47,889 nt of DNA from a bacterium (GTDB lineage Bacteria; UBA8248). The stretch is from assembly GCA_022825065.1 (NCBI GenBank), contig JAJDYR010000001.1:1-47889 (forward strand). Direction: 5' to 3'. The notes below the pieces were generated by a model, which was not told the DNA's origin, made no database searches, and worked only from the letters and a program-made list of their open reading frames with translations. Both the position numbers and the translations under genes were made by a program. This document shows, piece by piece, positions 16,295 through 24,473 of this stretch. Position 1 is the first letter of the stretch. Each line of letters opens with the position of its first letter.

Positions 16295-17848
16295 ATGCGA
16301 AAATGGTTGGTTGCTTTTCTCATCATAGCCCTTGTCGGCTTCGCCGCTCATCGCGCCGAGGCCATGAAGGGTACGCTCAGGCTCGCCGTCCATGGGCAGC
16401 CGGCAACTTGGGACCCCGGGAAAACGCCGGGTTTCATGGGCACCATGTTGTGGCCGTGGACCTACGACACCCTTGTTCAGGCGGACCTGAAAACGGGCAA
16501 GCTCTACGGCTGGCTGGCCGAGAAGTTCGAGCGCGTCAGCGCCTCGAAATTCAAATTCACCCTGCGCAAGGGCGCGGTATTCGCCGACGGAACGCCGGTC
16601 ACTTCTGCGGACGTCAAGTTCTCCATCCACCGCGTCTGGGAGGACGAAGGCCTGCAGAGCTCGGTGAAGTCCTATTACAAGGACATCAAAGGGGTGGAGA
16701 TCATCGACGATCGAAACTTCTACATCCACGCAAAAGGCCCGATGAACGACCTGCCGGCCCTGATGCGGACCTGGGGCCACGTCATCAACCGCAAGGCCGT
16801 CAAGGGTCTGACGTACGCCCAAATCGCGACCGGGAGTTACGGCTCGGGCGCCTACGTCCTCAAGGAATGGAAAAAGGGCCAGCGGTTCGTGATGGAAGCG
16901 AATCCCCTGTGGTGGGGCAATAAAAAATACCCCAACCGACCCAAGATACTCATCATCCGCATCATCCGGGAACCCACGACCCGCGTGAAGGCCCTGACGA
17001 CCGGCGAGGTCGACTTCGCCATGAGGGTGGCGCCCCAGTTCATCGAGCAGATCAACGCCAAACCGGGCCTCAAGGTGCTCACCACCCCCAGCATCCGCAT
17101 CTATTACGTCGGCTACCTGACCATGCACGGCGGGCCCATGGGGAACGTCAAGGTTCGCCAGGCGATAAGCCACGCCATCAACACGCCGCTCATCATCAAG
17201 ACCCTCTTGCAGAACCGCGCCGACCCCTGGTTCCAGATGATCCACCAGGGGATGGCGGCCGGCTACAACCCCAAGATGAAATCCTGGTACCCCTACGACC
17301 TGGCCAAGGCGAAGAAGCTCCTGAAGGAATCGGGCTATGGCAAGGGGTTCAAATTGACCATGATCTCCCCGCGGAACACGATCCCGGCCGATGTGGCCAT
17401 GTGCGAGGCGGTCGTCAGCATGGTCCAGAAGATCGGTGTTGACGCAGAATGCAAAGCCTCCTCGAAAAGGGTCTGGAGAGGCAGGTTCAAGAAATACGTG
17501 AAGGGTTCGTTAAAAGGCAACATGATGTTCATATCCAGTTACGGCAACCAGGGCGGCATACCGGGGAACAGTTTCCGCGGCGTCATGTCCTGCGGCGGAA
17601 AATGGAGCCCGCATTGTTACAAGGAATATGAAACGATGATCGACAAGGCTCTGAGGACCGCCGACACCGAGCTTCAGCAGAAGCGGCTCGAGGAAGCCAA
17701 CTGGTTCATGCACAAAAACGCCACTCACAAGCCCATCGCCAAGAGCCATGACGTGTACGGCGTAAACACGAAGGTTCTTGACTACAAGATGCGCTACGAT
17801 GAGATGACGCTTCCCTGGAGCTTCGAGATGAAGACTCCTGGCTCATGA
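16295..17848 (+). CDS. ABC transporter substrate-binding protein, family 5 (peptide/nickel type)
   Basis: A 517-residue periplasmic binding protein. The start at 16295 is chosen because AAGGAGGGAG precedes it at good spacing and the protein then begins with a signal peptide (MRKWLVAFLIIALVGFAA, cut after RAEA). Family 5 markers follow: TLRLAVHGQPATWDPGKT, KFTLRKGAVFADGTPVTSADVKFSIHRV, and VRQAISHAINTPLII. The family binds oligopeptides, dipeptides, nickel chelates or opines. It is divergent from the two matching permeases. A terminator-like hairpin follows at 17884. Confidence 0.93.
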   Translation: MRKWLVAFLIIALVGFAAHRAEAMKGTLRLAVHGQPATWDPGKTPGFMGTMLWPWTYDTLVQADLKTGKLYGWLAEKFERVSASKFKFTLRKGAVFADGTPVTSADVKFSIHRVWEDEGLQSSVKSYYKDIKGVEIIDDRNFYIHAKGPMNDLPALMRTWGHVINRKAVKGLTYAQIATGSYGSGAYVLKEWKKGQRFVMEANPLWWGNKKYPNRPKILIIRIIREPTTRVKALTTGEVDFAMRVAPQFIEQINAKPGLKVLTTPSIRIYYVGYLTMHGGPMGNVKVRQAISHAINTPLIIKTLLQNRADPWFQMIHQGMAAGYNPKMKSWYPYDLAKAKKLLKESGYGKGFKLTMISPRNTIPADVAMCEAVVSMVQKIGVDAECKASSKRVWRGRFKKYVKGSLKGNMMFISSYGNQGGIPGNSFRGVMSCGGKWSPHCYKEYETMIDKALRTADTELQQKRLEEANWFMHKNATHKPIAKSHDVYGVNTKVLDYKMRYDEMTLPWSFEMKTPGS

Positions 17849-17883
17849 TGAAGTAAGGGAGGCAGTTCGCAACACGGGATCAC

Positions 17884-17915
17884 GGCGCGGGGGGCGCGAG
17901 CCCTCCGCGCCTTTT
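17884..17915 (+). terminator. Rho-independent terminator after the binding-protein gene
   Basis: A 12-base stem (GGCGCGGGGGGC paired with GCCCTCCGCGCC, one G-U) closes on a GCGA loop and is followed by TTTT. It starts 36 bases after the stop codon of the family 5 binding protein. Confidence 0.75.
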
Positions 17916-17993
17916 CTGTGATTTGCCGGCCGCCGCAGGTGGAGTTCGGCGCAGGGCAATCGCTATTCAATGAAAAATGAAAAAGGAGAAACC

Positions 17994-18992
17994 GTGGCTG
18001 AAGATAAAGTGCGTCTGGCGTCGATAGGTCTTGGCGGGTGGGGGGCCATGCTGGCGGGTTCGGTGGAACGCAGCGGAGCGGCCGAGGTTGTCAGTTGTTT
18101 CGCGCGGAGCGAGGAAGGGCGCAAGTCGTTCGCGGAAGAGGTCGGTTGCCGTCAGGCGGCGAGTCTGGACGAATTGCTGAGCGATCCCGAGGTGGAAGGG
18201 ATCCTGCTGGCCACCCCGCACTCTACCCACGTGGATATCATCTGCCAGGCGGCTTCCGCAGGAAAGCACGTGTTTGTCGAGAAACCCCTCACGCTGACCG
18301 CCACGGACGGGCGCAAGGCCTACGAGGCGACGCAGAAGGCGGGCGTTACCCTCCAGGTCGGCCATAACCGCCGCAAGCAGGGAGGCAACCGGCGCCTCCG
18401 CGAGATGATCGACAACGGCGAGTTGGGCATGGTCCATCAGGTGGAGGGCAACCTCTCTCTGGCAGGAGGGCAGAACCCCCGCCAGGGCTGGCGGAACGAC
18501 ACCGACGAATGCCCGGCCGGCGCCATGACGGCTCTGGGCGTCCACATGGTGGATAACCTGCACTACCTGGCAGGACCCGTGAAGCGGCTTTCCGCGTTCA
18601 GCAAAAAGCTCCTTGGAAGGGGAAATCTCAACGATGTAACTTCCATCATTCTCGAATTCGAGAGCGGCCCGCTCGGCTACATCCATACGACCTTCGTCAT
18701 ACCGAAGATCTGCTCGAACGCCGTCTTCGGCACCCAGGCCAACGCCTGGACCGAGGAGGAAGGCTCGAAACTCTACTTCCAGAAGGTGGACCAGCAGGCG
18801 CGCGAGGAACTCCCCTGCGAGCCGGGCGACTGCCTGGCCGAACAGATGGCGGAGTTCGCCAAATGCATCCGCGAAGGGGCCAGGCCCGAGGTGAGCGGCC
18901 CGGAGGGCATCGAGGTTGTGGCTGTCCTGGAGGCCGTCGTTGAAAGCGCGGGCACGGGTCAGGCGGTCGAAGTCGGCAAGTTTCGGGGTTGA
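17994..18992 (+). CDS. Gfo/Idh/MocA family oxidoreductase
   Basis: NAD(P)-dependent oxidoreductase of about 332 residues. The GTG at 17994 is preferred because AAGGAG lies just before it; an ATG at 17970 would include this ribosome site inside the coding sequence. The dinucleotide motif is SIGLGGWG near the N-terminus, and the family EKP motif with the catalytic Lys is FVEKPLTLT (Lys about residue 97). The C-terminal half contains GVHMVDNLHYLAGP, the usual His-bearing helix. Members act on sugars, inositols or related hydroxy compounds. A similar gene type follows at 19242, suggesting a joint catabolic role. Confidence 0.9.
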   Translation: MAEDKVRLASIGLGGWGAMLAGSVERSGAAEVVSCFARSEEGRKSFAEEVGCRQAASLDELLSDPEVEGILLATPHSTHVDIICQAASAGKHVFVEKPLTLTATDGRKAYEATQKAGVTLQVGHNRRKQGGNRRLREMIDNGELGMVHQVEGNLSLAGGQNPRQGWRNDTDECPAGAMTALGVHMVDNLHYLAGPVKRLSAFSKKLLGRGNLNDVTSIILEFESGPLGYIHTTFVIPKICSNAVFGTQANAWTEEEGSKLYFQKVDQQAREELPCEPGDCLAEQMAEFAKCIREGARPEVSGPEGIEVVAVLEAVVESAGTGQAVEVGKFRG

Positions 18993-19241
18993 GGCGCATC
19001 GACCGGGGATATTTCATCACTGAATCCGGCATGGGTATCGGTTCGCTCCTCTGCACTGCTGAAGCCGCTGTAGTCGCCCGCGTCAACCGCCTGCCCGCCG
19101 CCCCTGAGCCCGTGCTCGAGGCTCCAGGCAAGCGGATGGGGAATGGAATTCGTTCTCCGGTGATTTGCCGGCGCGCCCTCGGTCGCCGCGTGAATTCCCG
19201 ATATCCGGAGGACACTGATTTTTTGAGTACAGGAGAAAATC

Positions 19242-20120
19242 ATGGGTGAAAAGCTGGGAATGATCGGACTGGGAAAGATGGGCCTCCCGCTCTCGCGGCA
19301 GATGATGGCGGACGGCCACGAGATCGTCGGCTACGACATCGACCCCGCGCGGATGAAGATGCTGGAGGAGGAAGGCGGGCGCCCCGCCGCTTCGGCGAAG
19401 GAAGTGGCCGAGCAAAGCGACATCACGTTCAGCATTCTCTTGAAACCCGAGCACATCGAGGAGAACACGTTCGGCCCGAAAGGCATCGTCGCCGCCGGAA
19501 AGAAGGGCCTCATTCACGTCGAAATGAGCACCATGGAGCCCTCCTTTCAGGCCGGCCTGGCTGCGCGGCTCGCCGCCGAGGGGGTCGAGATGCTGGATGC
19601 GCCGATATCGGGTTCCCACAACCGGGTCGATACGCGAACCATTTCCTTCATGGTGGGCGGCAAAAAAGAAGTCTTCGAGCGGGTAAAGCCGATTCTCGAT
19701 CCGCTGGCGGCGGATGCGGCCCACACGGGTCCGAGCGGAACCGGGGCCACCATGAAAGTCGTGACCAACCTTTTCGTCAACTCGTGCACGGCGCTGTTCG
19801 CCGAGTTGATCGTGGTGGGCGAGCGCGCGGGGCTCTCGCACGAGATCATGCAGCATTGCCTCTCGAAGGGTTCCGTGCAGGGTTCCATGCTCTCACAGAC
19901 CGCCCCCAGAATGTTCGAGAGAGATTTCGCCCCGCGCGGGGCTGTGGAGATATTCGTGAAGGACATGGGCCTCGCGATCAAGCTCGCCGAAGAACACGGT
20001 GTCGAACTCGCCGTCGTTCCCGCGGCGCGCAAGATGTTCGAGCGGGCCGAGGCCGCCGGCTGGGGAAAGGACGACGCCAGCCGCGTCATCGAGGTATACG
20101 AAGGCAAGGATATGCAATAG
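19242..20120 (+). CDS. NAD(P)-dependent oxidoreductase, 3-hydroxyisobutyrate dehydrogenase family
   Basis: A 292-residue beta-hydroxyacid dehydrogenase. The Rossmann motif is GLGKMG (9-14) and the substrate motif is DAPISGS (119-125). GPSGTGATMKVVTNLF contains the catalytic Lys172. Family members oxidise 3-hydroxyisobutyrate, tartronate semialdehyde, 6-phosphogluconate-like or similar hydroxy acids. GGAG lies before the ATG. The 249-base gap upstream (18993-19241) shows no gene that I can support. The pairing with a Gfo/Idh/MocA enzyme and a peptide-type importer suggests breakdown of a hydroxyacid-containing compound. Confidence 0.92.
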   Translation: MGEKLGMIGLGKMGLPLSRQMMADGHEIVGYDIDPARMKMLEEEGGRPAASAKEVAEQSDITFSILLKPEHIEENTFGPKGIVAAGKKGLIHVEMSTMEPSFQAGLAARLAAEGVEMLDAPISGSHNRVDTRTISFMVGGKKEVFERVKPILDPLAADAAHTGPSGTGATMKVVTNLFVNSCTALFAELIVVGERAGLSHEIMQHCLSKGSVQGSMLSQTAPRMFERDFAPRGAVEIFVKDMGLAIKLAEEHGVELAVVPAARKMFERAEAAGWGKDDASRVIEVYEGKDMQ

Positions 20121-20160
20121 CCCTTCGGCGGTGAAAGCCGGCGCCCGAGGGCGGTTTCGT

Positions 20161-20252
20161 CGGCAAGGAGGTTCACGCGGCGCAGACGTGATGGTTTTGT
20201 AGGGACAGGCACGGAGGCCTGTCCCTACAGCGAACTTTTTCAACAGCCCCCC
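20161..20252. repeat. Composite dispersed repeat (42-mer, palindrome and CAACAGCCCC end)
   Basis: Three parts adjoin. Bases 20161-20202 (starting CGGCAAGGAGGTTCACGC) recur exactly at 40349-40390. Bases 20198-20229 are a palindrome with a 13-base perfect stem (TGTAGGGACAGGC / GCCTGTCCCTACA). The tail TTTTTCAACAGCCCC is the same end sequence seen in the MITE-like elements. At 40.3 kb the same order of parts occurs with a longer middle, so this is a real mobile-type unit rather than chance. Confidence 0.75.
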
Positions 20253-20346
20253 AGTGGGCGGTTCCGTCGGGTATTTGCGTTCCCGGAAAACCGGCTGTTT
20301 CCATATCAACATACCTGCGTTCCCCAATTGTTTTGCCGGATGAATT

Positions 20347-20407
20347 CGTAATAGTCTTGAGCGGCATATTCAGACCGTAAAATGGAATTTCATACACTGG
20401 CGGGGAA
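20347..20407 (+). promoter_or_regulatory. Duplicated leader of the second serine hydrolase gene
   Basis: This is the counterpart of 11241-11300, with the same TTCAGACCGTAAAATGGAA and TGGCGGGGAA blocks directly before the ATG. TTGAGC (20357) followed 15 bases later by TAAAAT is a possible promoter. The -35 half is not kept in the other copy. Confidence 0.55.
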
Positions 20408-21589
20408 ATGATGAGTATTGCCGATATCCAGGTGGAAGGGGGTTGCCACAGCGATTTTTCATCCGTGGAAAAGGCGTTCCGGGAGAACTTCGCGAGCCGG
20501 AGCGAGTTGGGGGCCGCCGTCTGCGTCTACAGGGACGGCGAGAAAGTCGTGGACCTCTGGGGAGGCCACCGCGACGAAGCCCGCACACAGCGGTGGACCG
20601 AAGACACCATCGTACTCATGAGTTCCATCGCCAAGAGTATGAGCGCGCTCTCCGTCCACATGCTCGTGGACCGGGGCCTGGTTTCGCTGGAGGAGCCCGT
20701 GGCGCGGTATTGGCCGGAATTCGCCCAGAGCGGCAAGGAGGACATACTGCTGCGGCACACCATCTCCCATCAATGCGGCGTCATCTTCTGCGATGCCGCC
20801 AGGCCCGGCGACTTTTTCGATTACCCGGCCCAGGTGGCCGCCATCGCCGCGCAGGAACCCGCCTGGCCCGCGGGTTCCAAGGGCGCATACAATTCCATCA
20901 ACTTCGGGTTCATCCACGGCGAGGTCGTCCGCCGGGTGAGCGGCAAGCGGATCCGCGACTTCATCCGCGAGGAGATTACGGGTCCGCTCGGCGCGGACTA
21001 CAACGTCGGGTTGAACGAGGAAGAACTCGCGCGCGTCGCGCCCGTGCACCGCAATCCCGAAAACAAATTCTGGGAGATGGGAGAAAAGCCCGGCACGCTG
21101 CTCCACAGGGCGTGGGGGAGCCGGCCGGTGGGCGTCGATCTGGTGAACTGCCGCGAGAATCGCGTGGGCGAGAACCCCTCCTCGGGCGGCCACGGGAACG
21201 CCCGCGCCATCGCCCGCGTGTACGCGATGCTGGCGGGTGGCGGCGAAATCGGCGGCGTCCGCCTGCTCCGGCCCGAAACGGTGGAGCAGCTCTCCAAGGT
21301 TCAGTGGGAGGGGGTCTGCGCGATGACCGGCGCGCCCCGGCGGATGGGCCTGGGCTTCATGCACAACTGCCCGCCCAACTCACCGATGGGACCCAACATG
21401 AAGGCCTTCGGCCACGGCGGCTCCGGCGGGGCGTTCACGTTCTGCGACCGCGAGCGGAACATGGCCTTCGGCTACTGCACCAACTTCCAGCCCGAGGGGA
21501 ATCCCCCCGGAATCCGCGCCCGCTCCCTGGTCGCGGCCGCCTTCGGTAAAGCGCCGGACTGGAAACCCGAGGCGCCGGCGGAGAACTAA
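20408..21589 (+). CDS. Class C beta-lactamase-like serine hydrolase (copy 2)
   Basis: A 393-residue paralogue of the gene at 11301; by eye roughly nine of ten residues match along the whole length. The SIAK nucleophile motif (73-76), YNS (161-163) and FGHGGSGG are all kept, so both copies should be active. Differences cluster at the two ends and around residues 215-240 and 300-315. There is no signal peptide. The upstream leader is duplicated too, so the unit moved with its control region. The pair brackets the 12.6-20.1 kb oxidoreductase and transporter genes. Confidence 0.88.
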   Translation: MMSIADIQVEGGCHSDFSSVEKAFRENFASRSELGAAVCVYRDGEKVVDLWGGHRDEARTQRWTEDTIVLMSSIAKSMSALSVHMLVDRGLVSLEEPVARYWPEFAQSGKEDILLRHTISHQCGVIFCDAARPGDFFDYPAQVAAIAAQEPAWPAGSKGAYNSINFGFIHGEVVRRVSGKRIRDFIREEITGPLGADYNVGLNEEELARVAPVHRNPENKFWEMGEKPGTLLHRAWGSRPVGVDLVNCRENRVGENPSSGGHGNARAIARVYAMLAGGGEIGGVRLLRPETVEQLSKVQWEGVCAMTGAPRRMGLGFMHNCPPNSPMGPNMKAFGHGGSGGAFTFCDRERNMAFGYCTNFQPEGNPPGIRARSLVAAAFGKAPDWKPEAPAEN

Positions 21590-21643
21590 CCTGCCGTCTA
21601 CCGGAACCCGGGGTGCGACCCCTTCGAAGGTGTGGTTTTGTTC

Positions 21644-21780
21644 GTCATTCCGGCGTATGCCGGAATCTAGTGACTTTGTTTTTGTTCTTTTGCCATCATT
21701 CCACGCGAATGAGTGAGAAAATGGAGTGCCGCTATTGATCCTTCTCATCGGTTCTGGATTCCGGCATGCGCCGGAATGAC
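21644..21780. repeat. Inverted-repeat element with GTCATTCCGGC ends
   Basis: A 27-base unit (GTCATTCCGGCGTATGCC..., 21644-21670) returns inverted at 21754-21780 with two mismatches. Each arm is itself palindromic (CCGGCGTATGCCGG). Such ATTCCGGC units are common dispersed repeats in Proteobacteria and other groups. The 80 bases between the arms are A/T-rich and carry no gene. Confidence 0.8.
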
Positions 21781-21884
21781 GGTGAGTAATCTTGAAGGTC
21801 GGCAATTCCTCCCCCCAAAGCGAACACTTATAAACTGCCCACATCCGAAGCCGAGTTTTTCAATACTCCTTGAGGAGCCGCGCC

Positions 21885-23117
21885 TTAAATCACCCCGTCT
21901 TCCCTGAGCCGGTCGATCTCCTCTTTCGAGAGGCCGAGGAGATCGCCCAGAATCTCCTCGTTGTGCTGGCCGCTCAGGGGAGCGGGGGCTTCGTAGCCGC
22001 CGGGGGTTTTGCTGAATTTGAGCGGAAAGGCGGCCGCCTTGACGCCGCTCAAGGGGCCCAGCGTGGGGTGGGGGAGGTCTTCTATCATGTTCCGCTCTTT
22101 CAGGTGCGGCCAGGCGAGGATGTCCCGGATGGTGTGGACGGGCCCGCAGATGACGTCGAAACGGCGCAGTGCGGAGAGCGCCTCCTCCACGGTGTGCCTT
22201 TCCGTCCACTCGGTGATGACGGCGTCCACCTCGTCGTTGTGCGTGATGCGGCCGCTTAAATCAGAGTAGCGTGAGTCGCCCACCAGTTCCCCGCGACCCA
22301 CGGCGCGCAGGATGTTGTTCCAGTGCTCATCGGTGCCCGAGCCGACCACCAGCCAGCCGTCGCTGGCCGGGTACGCGTTGAAAGGGGAGAGGCGCATGAT
22401 GCGGTTTCCCAGCCGCTCGGGCAGCCTCAGCGCCTCGTAGCAGTCCATCGGCTCATCGAAAACGAGCGACAGGAGACAGTCCACCATGGAGACGTCCAGC
22501 CACTGGCCTTCGCCCGTGCGCTCGCGGTGCAGAAGCGCGGTGGTGATGGCCCCGTAGGCGAACGTGCCCCCGATGCTGTCCGCGATGGCGGAACCCGCCT
22601 TGGTGGGGGGACCGTCGGGGAAGCCGGTGAGGTTCATGAGGCCCGAGACCGCCTGGGTGACGGCGTCGTAGCCCTTGAGCCGCGCGTCGGGGCCGCTCTG
22701 CCCGTAGCCGGTGATGGAGCAATAGACGAGCCGGGGGTTGCGCTTCTCAAGCGTCTCGTAGTCGATCTTGAGCCTTTTCGTTACGCCCACCGAGAAATTC
22801 TCGACGAGCACGTCTGCCTCGTCCACCAGGCGGTAGAAAAGCTCCAGACCGCGCGGCTCCTTGAGATTGAGCGTCAGGGATTTCTTGTCCCGGGTCCGCT
22901 TCAGGTAGGCGATTCCCAGATCTTCCTCGGTTTGCTTGTGGAAGGACACGCCCTCGGGGCCGGCGTAGGGAGGCCCCATGGCCACCACGTCGCCCGTGGC
23001 CGGGTGGTTCACCTTGATGACTTCCGCCCCCAGGCCCGCGAGCAGGAGCGTCGTCCAGGGTCCCGAGTAGAACTGGGTCAAGTCCAGCACCCGGTATCCT
23101 TCGAGCGGTTTCGGCAT
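21885..23117 (-). CDS. CaiB/BaiF family III CoA-transferase
   Basis: A 410-residue family III CoA-transferase. It opens with PLEGYRVLDLTQFYSGPWTT and LGAEVIKVNHPATGD, the standard CoA-binding N-terminus, and has DKKSLTLNLKEPRG. The catalytic Asp is Asp151 in KGYDAVTQAVSGL, and the later GGTFAYGAITTALLHRERTGEGQ is typical. It transfers CoA from a donor thioester to a carboxylic acid, activating it for dehydrogenation or breakdown. It stands alone on the minus strand between two repeat elements. Acid identity cannot be read. Confidence 0.93.
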   Translation of the reverse strand: MPKPLEGYRVLDLTQFYSGPWTTLLLAGLGAEVIKVNHPATGDVVAMGPPYAGPEGVSFHKQTEEDLGIAYLKRTRDKKSLTLNLKEPRGLELFYRLVDEADVLVENFSVGVTKRLKIDYETLEKRNPRLVYCSITGYGQSGPDARLKGYDAVTQAVSGLMNLTGFPDGPPTKAGSAIADSIGGTFAYGAITTALLHRERTGEGQWLDVSMVDCLLSLVFDEPMDCYEALRLPERLGNRIMRLSPFNAYPASDGWLVVGSGTDEHWNNILRAVGRGELVGDSRYSDLSGRITHNDEVDAVITEWTERHTVEEALSALRRFDVICGPVHTIRDILAWPHLKERNMIEDLPHPTLGPLSGVKAAAFPLKFSKTPGGYEAPAPLSGQHNEEILGDLLGLSKEEIDRLREDGVI

Positions 23118-23208
23118 AATCAGTTCCTCGGTCGCTAAAGACCCTCAAGGTTATCTCACTCCCCTCTTGAGGGGGTATGGCTGTAGTGTTGCCGACGCCT
23201 TTGATCTT

Positions 23209-23510
23209 CACTCCCCCCCTTGAGGGGCCTGTTGAAAAAGTCTCTGAGAGGGTAATGGCAACTCTCTGAAAGAGAAACCCCATAAAGGCAACCCCCCCTA
23301 CCCCCCCTTGTCAGGGGGGCAAGAAAAAGCAAAACCCCCTCAGCCCGGCGAGAGCGCATCGCCCTTTTATACCCCCCTGACAAGGGAGGCTTTTCTTTCA
23401 CCCTCTCGTCGGGAGGGTGTTCTTTTTTACCCCCCCTGACAAGGGGGGGTAGGGGGGGGTGCCTTTCCTTTCTAACGGGGTTTTTCAACAGACCCCTCAA
23501 GGGGGGAGTG
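23209..23510. repeat. MITE-like element, about 300 bp
   Basis: Outer inverted ends are CACTCC..CTTGAGGGG-CTGTTGAAAAA on the left (23209-23240) and the reverse complement TTTTTCAACAGaCCCCTCAAGG on the right (23481-23510). Inside is a second inverted pair built from C/G runs around TTGTCAGGGG and CCCCTGACAA. No transposase frame is present. Partial relatives occur at 41613-41851 and from 47707 to the window end. The G-runs could also fold into quadruplexes. Confidence 0.8.
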
Positions 23511-23617
23511 ATTGTAAAGCACACGATAAGGAGGGGAGAGATCCGGGCGGGAGGACACGCAGGTCCTTCCCTACGCAAAACGCAATGGCATAGTAGGGGT
23601 CAAACATATATGTCTGA

Positions 23618-24472
23618 CTATGTGTCCGCCCCGCCGTTCGTCGCCGCTTTCTCTTTCACGCGGCGCGCCTCGTCCATCGGGCACAGGGTGATGCAGGTCG
23701 CGCACATGTGCGGCGCGTTCTCGGTGAAGGCCATCATGCGTCCGGCGAGCTGGAGTTCGGGATAGCCGTAGCGCTTCCTGAAGACATCGACGGCCTTCTC
23801 CGGCGAGACTTTTTGGGGGTACATCACCATGCACTTGTAGTGATCCACCGCGCCGTCTCCCGGCAGCGCGCCCGCCGGGCAGGGCTTGATGCACTTGTAG
23901 CCGCACTCCACGCAGAAATCGGGCACCACGCCGTATTGCCTGGGCGGGTCGGGTTCGAGCGCGGCCGTCGTGACGACCGCTCCGAGTCTCAGGCGCGAGC
24001 CGTATTCGGCGGTGATGAGATTGTTGTTCACGCCGATCTCGCCCATCCCTGCGTTCACCGCGGCGAGCCTGAGATCGAAAGAGCCCTGCATGAAGACTTC
24101 CGGTTCCGCGCCTTCGCTCAGGATGCGGAGCGAGGGGATGTCCCGTCCGGCAGGTGTGGGGAGCGCCATGTGTCCTTGATCCTCCAACCAGAGCGCCAGG
24201 CGGTATGAGAGCTTGTTGATCCAGGCCTCGTGACCGTAATAGCCGAATTCGAGATAACCCACCGAGGGCCGGGGCGTGGCGTTGCCGAAGGGCATCCGCC
24301 GCGCGAAGACGACGACGCTCCCCGCGTCCTTCACCAGGTCTTCGGGCTTGCAGCCGGGGAGCGCTTTCCCGTAGCCCTCGCACGAGGAAATGTTGACGAG
24401 GTCCGCGCCGAATTCACGGGCCTGCGCCTTGACGTCGGCCGAGGAAATCCCGGTCAGGGAGCCGTTTTCCAT
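23618..24472 (-). CDS. QueG-like double 4Fe-4S protein (copy 1)
   Basis: A 284-residue protein of the epoxyqueuosine reductase-like/reductive dehalogenase-related group. An N-terminal alpha/beta domain (about 1-180) includes GEIGVNNNLITAEYGSRLRLGAVVT, which matches the QueG-type segment before the clusters. The cysteines form two ferredoxin-type sets: Cys187, 190, 194, 198 (CVECGYKCIKPCP) and Cys214, 257, 260, 264 (CATCITLCPMD). The first set is CxxCxxxCxxxCP, one residue longer than the usual CxxCxxCxxxCP. It begins one base after the stop of its paralogue. Role unknown; a cobalamin-linked reductase is possible. Confidence 0.75.
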   Translation of the reverse strand: MENGSLTGISSADVKAQAREFGADLVNISSCEGYGKALPGCKPEDLVKDAGSVVVFARRMPFGNATPRPSVGYLEFGYYGHEAWINKLSYRLALWLEDQGHMALPTPAGRDIPSLRILSEGAEPEVFMQGSFDLRLAAVNAGMGEIGVNNNLITAEYGSRLRLGAVVTTAALEPDPPRQYGVVPDFCVECGYKCIKPCPAGALPGDGAVDHYKCMVMYPQKVSPEKAVDVFRKRYGYPELQLAGRMMAFTENAPHMCATCITLCPMDEARRVKEKAATNGGADT

Positions 24473-24473
24473 C

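Noticed and set aside
18989..19249. An 86-codon frame between the two oxidoreductase genes.
   Set aside because: No ribosome site, overlaps both neighbours' ends, and no recognisable protein features.
20443..21549. A 368-codon frame overlapping serine hydrolase copy 2 in another frame.
   Set aside because: Arg/Gly/Pro-rich low-complexity translation typical of a shifted frame in GC-rich DNA.
23280..23470. Regular C/G-run repeats that might suggest a CRISPR array.
   Set aside because: There are no equal-length spacers or repeated direct units; the pattern is nested inverted repeats of a MITE-like element.
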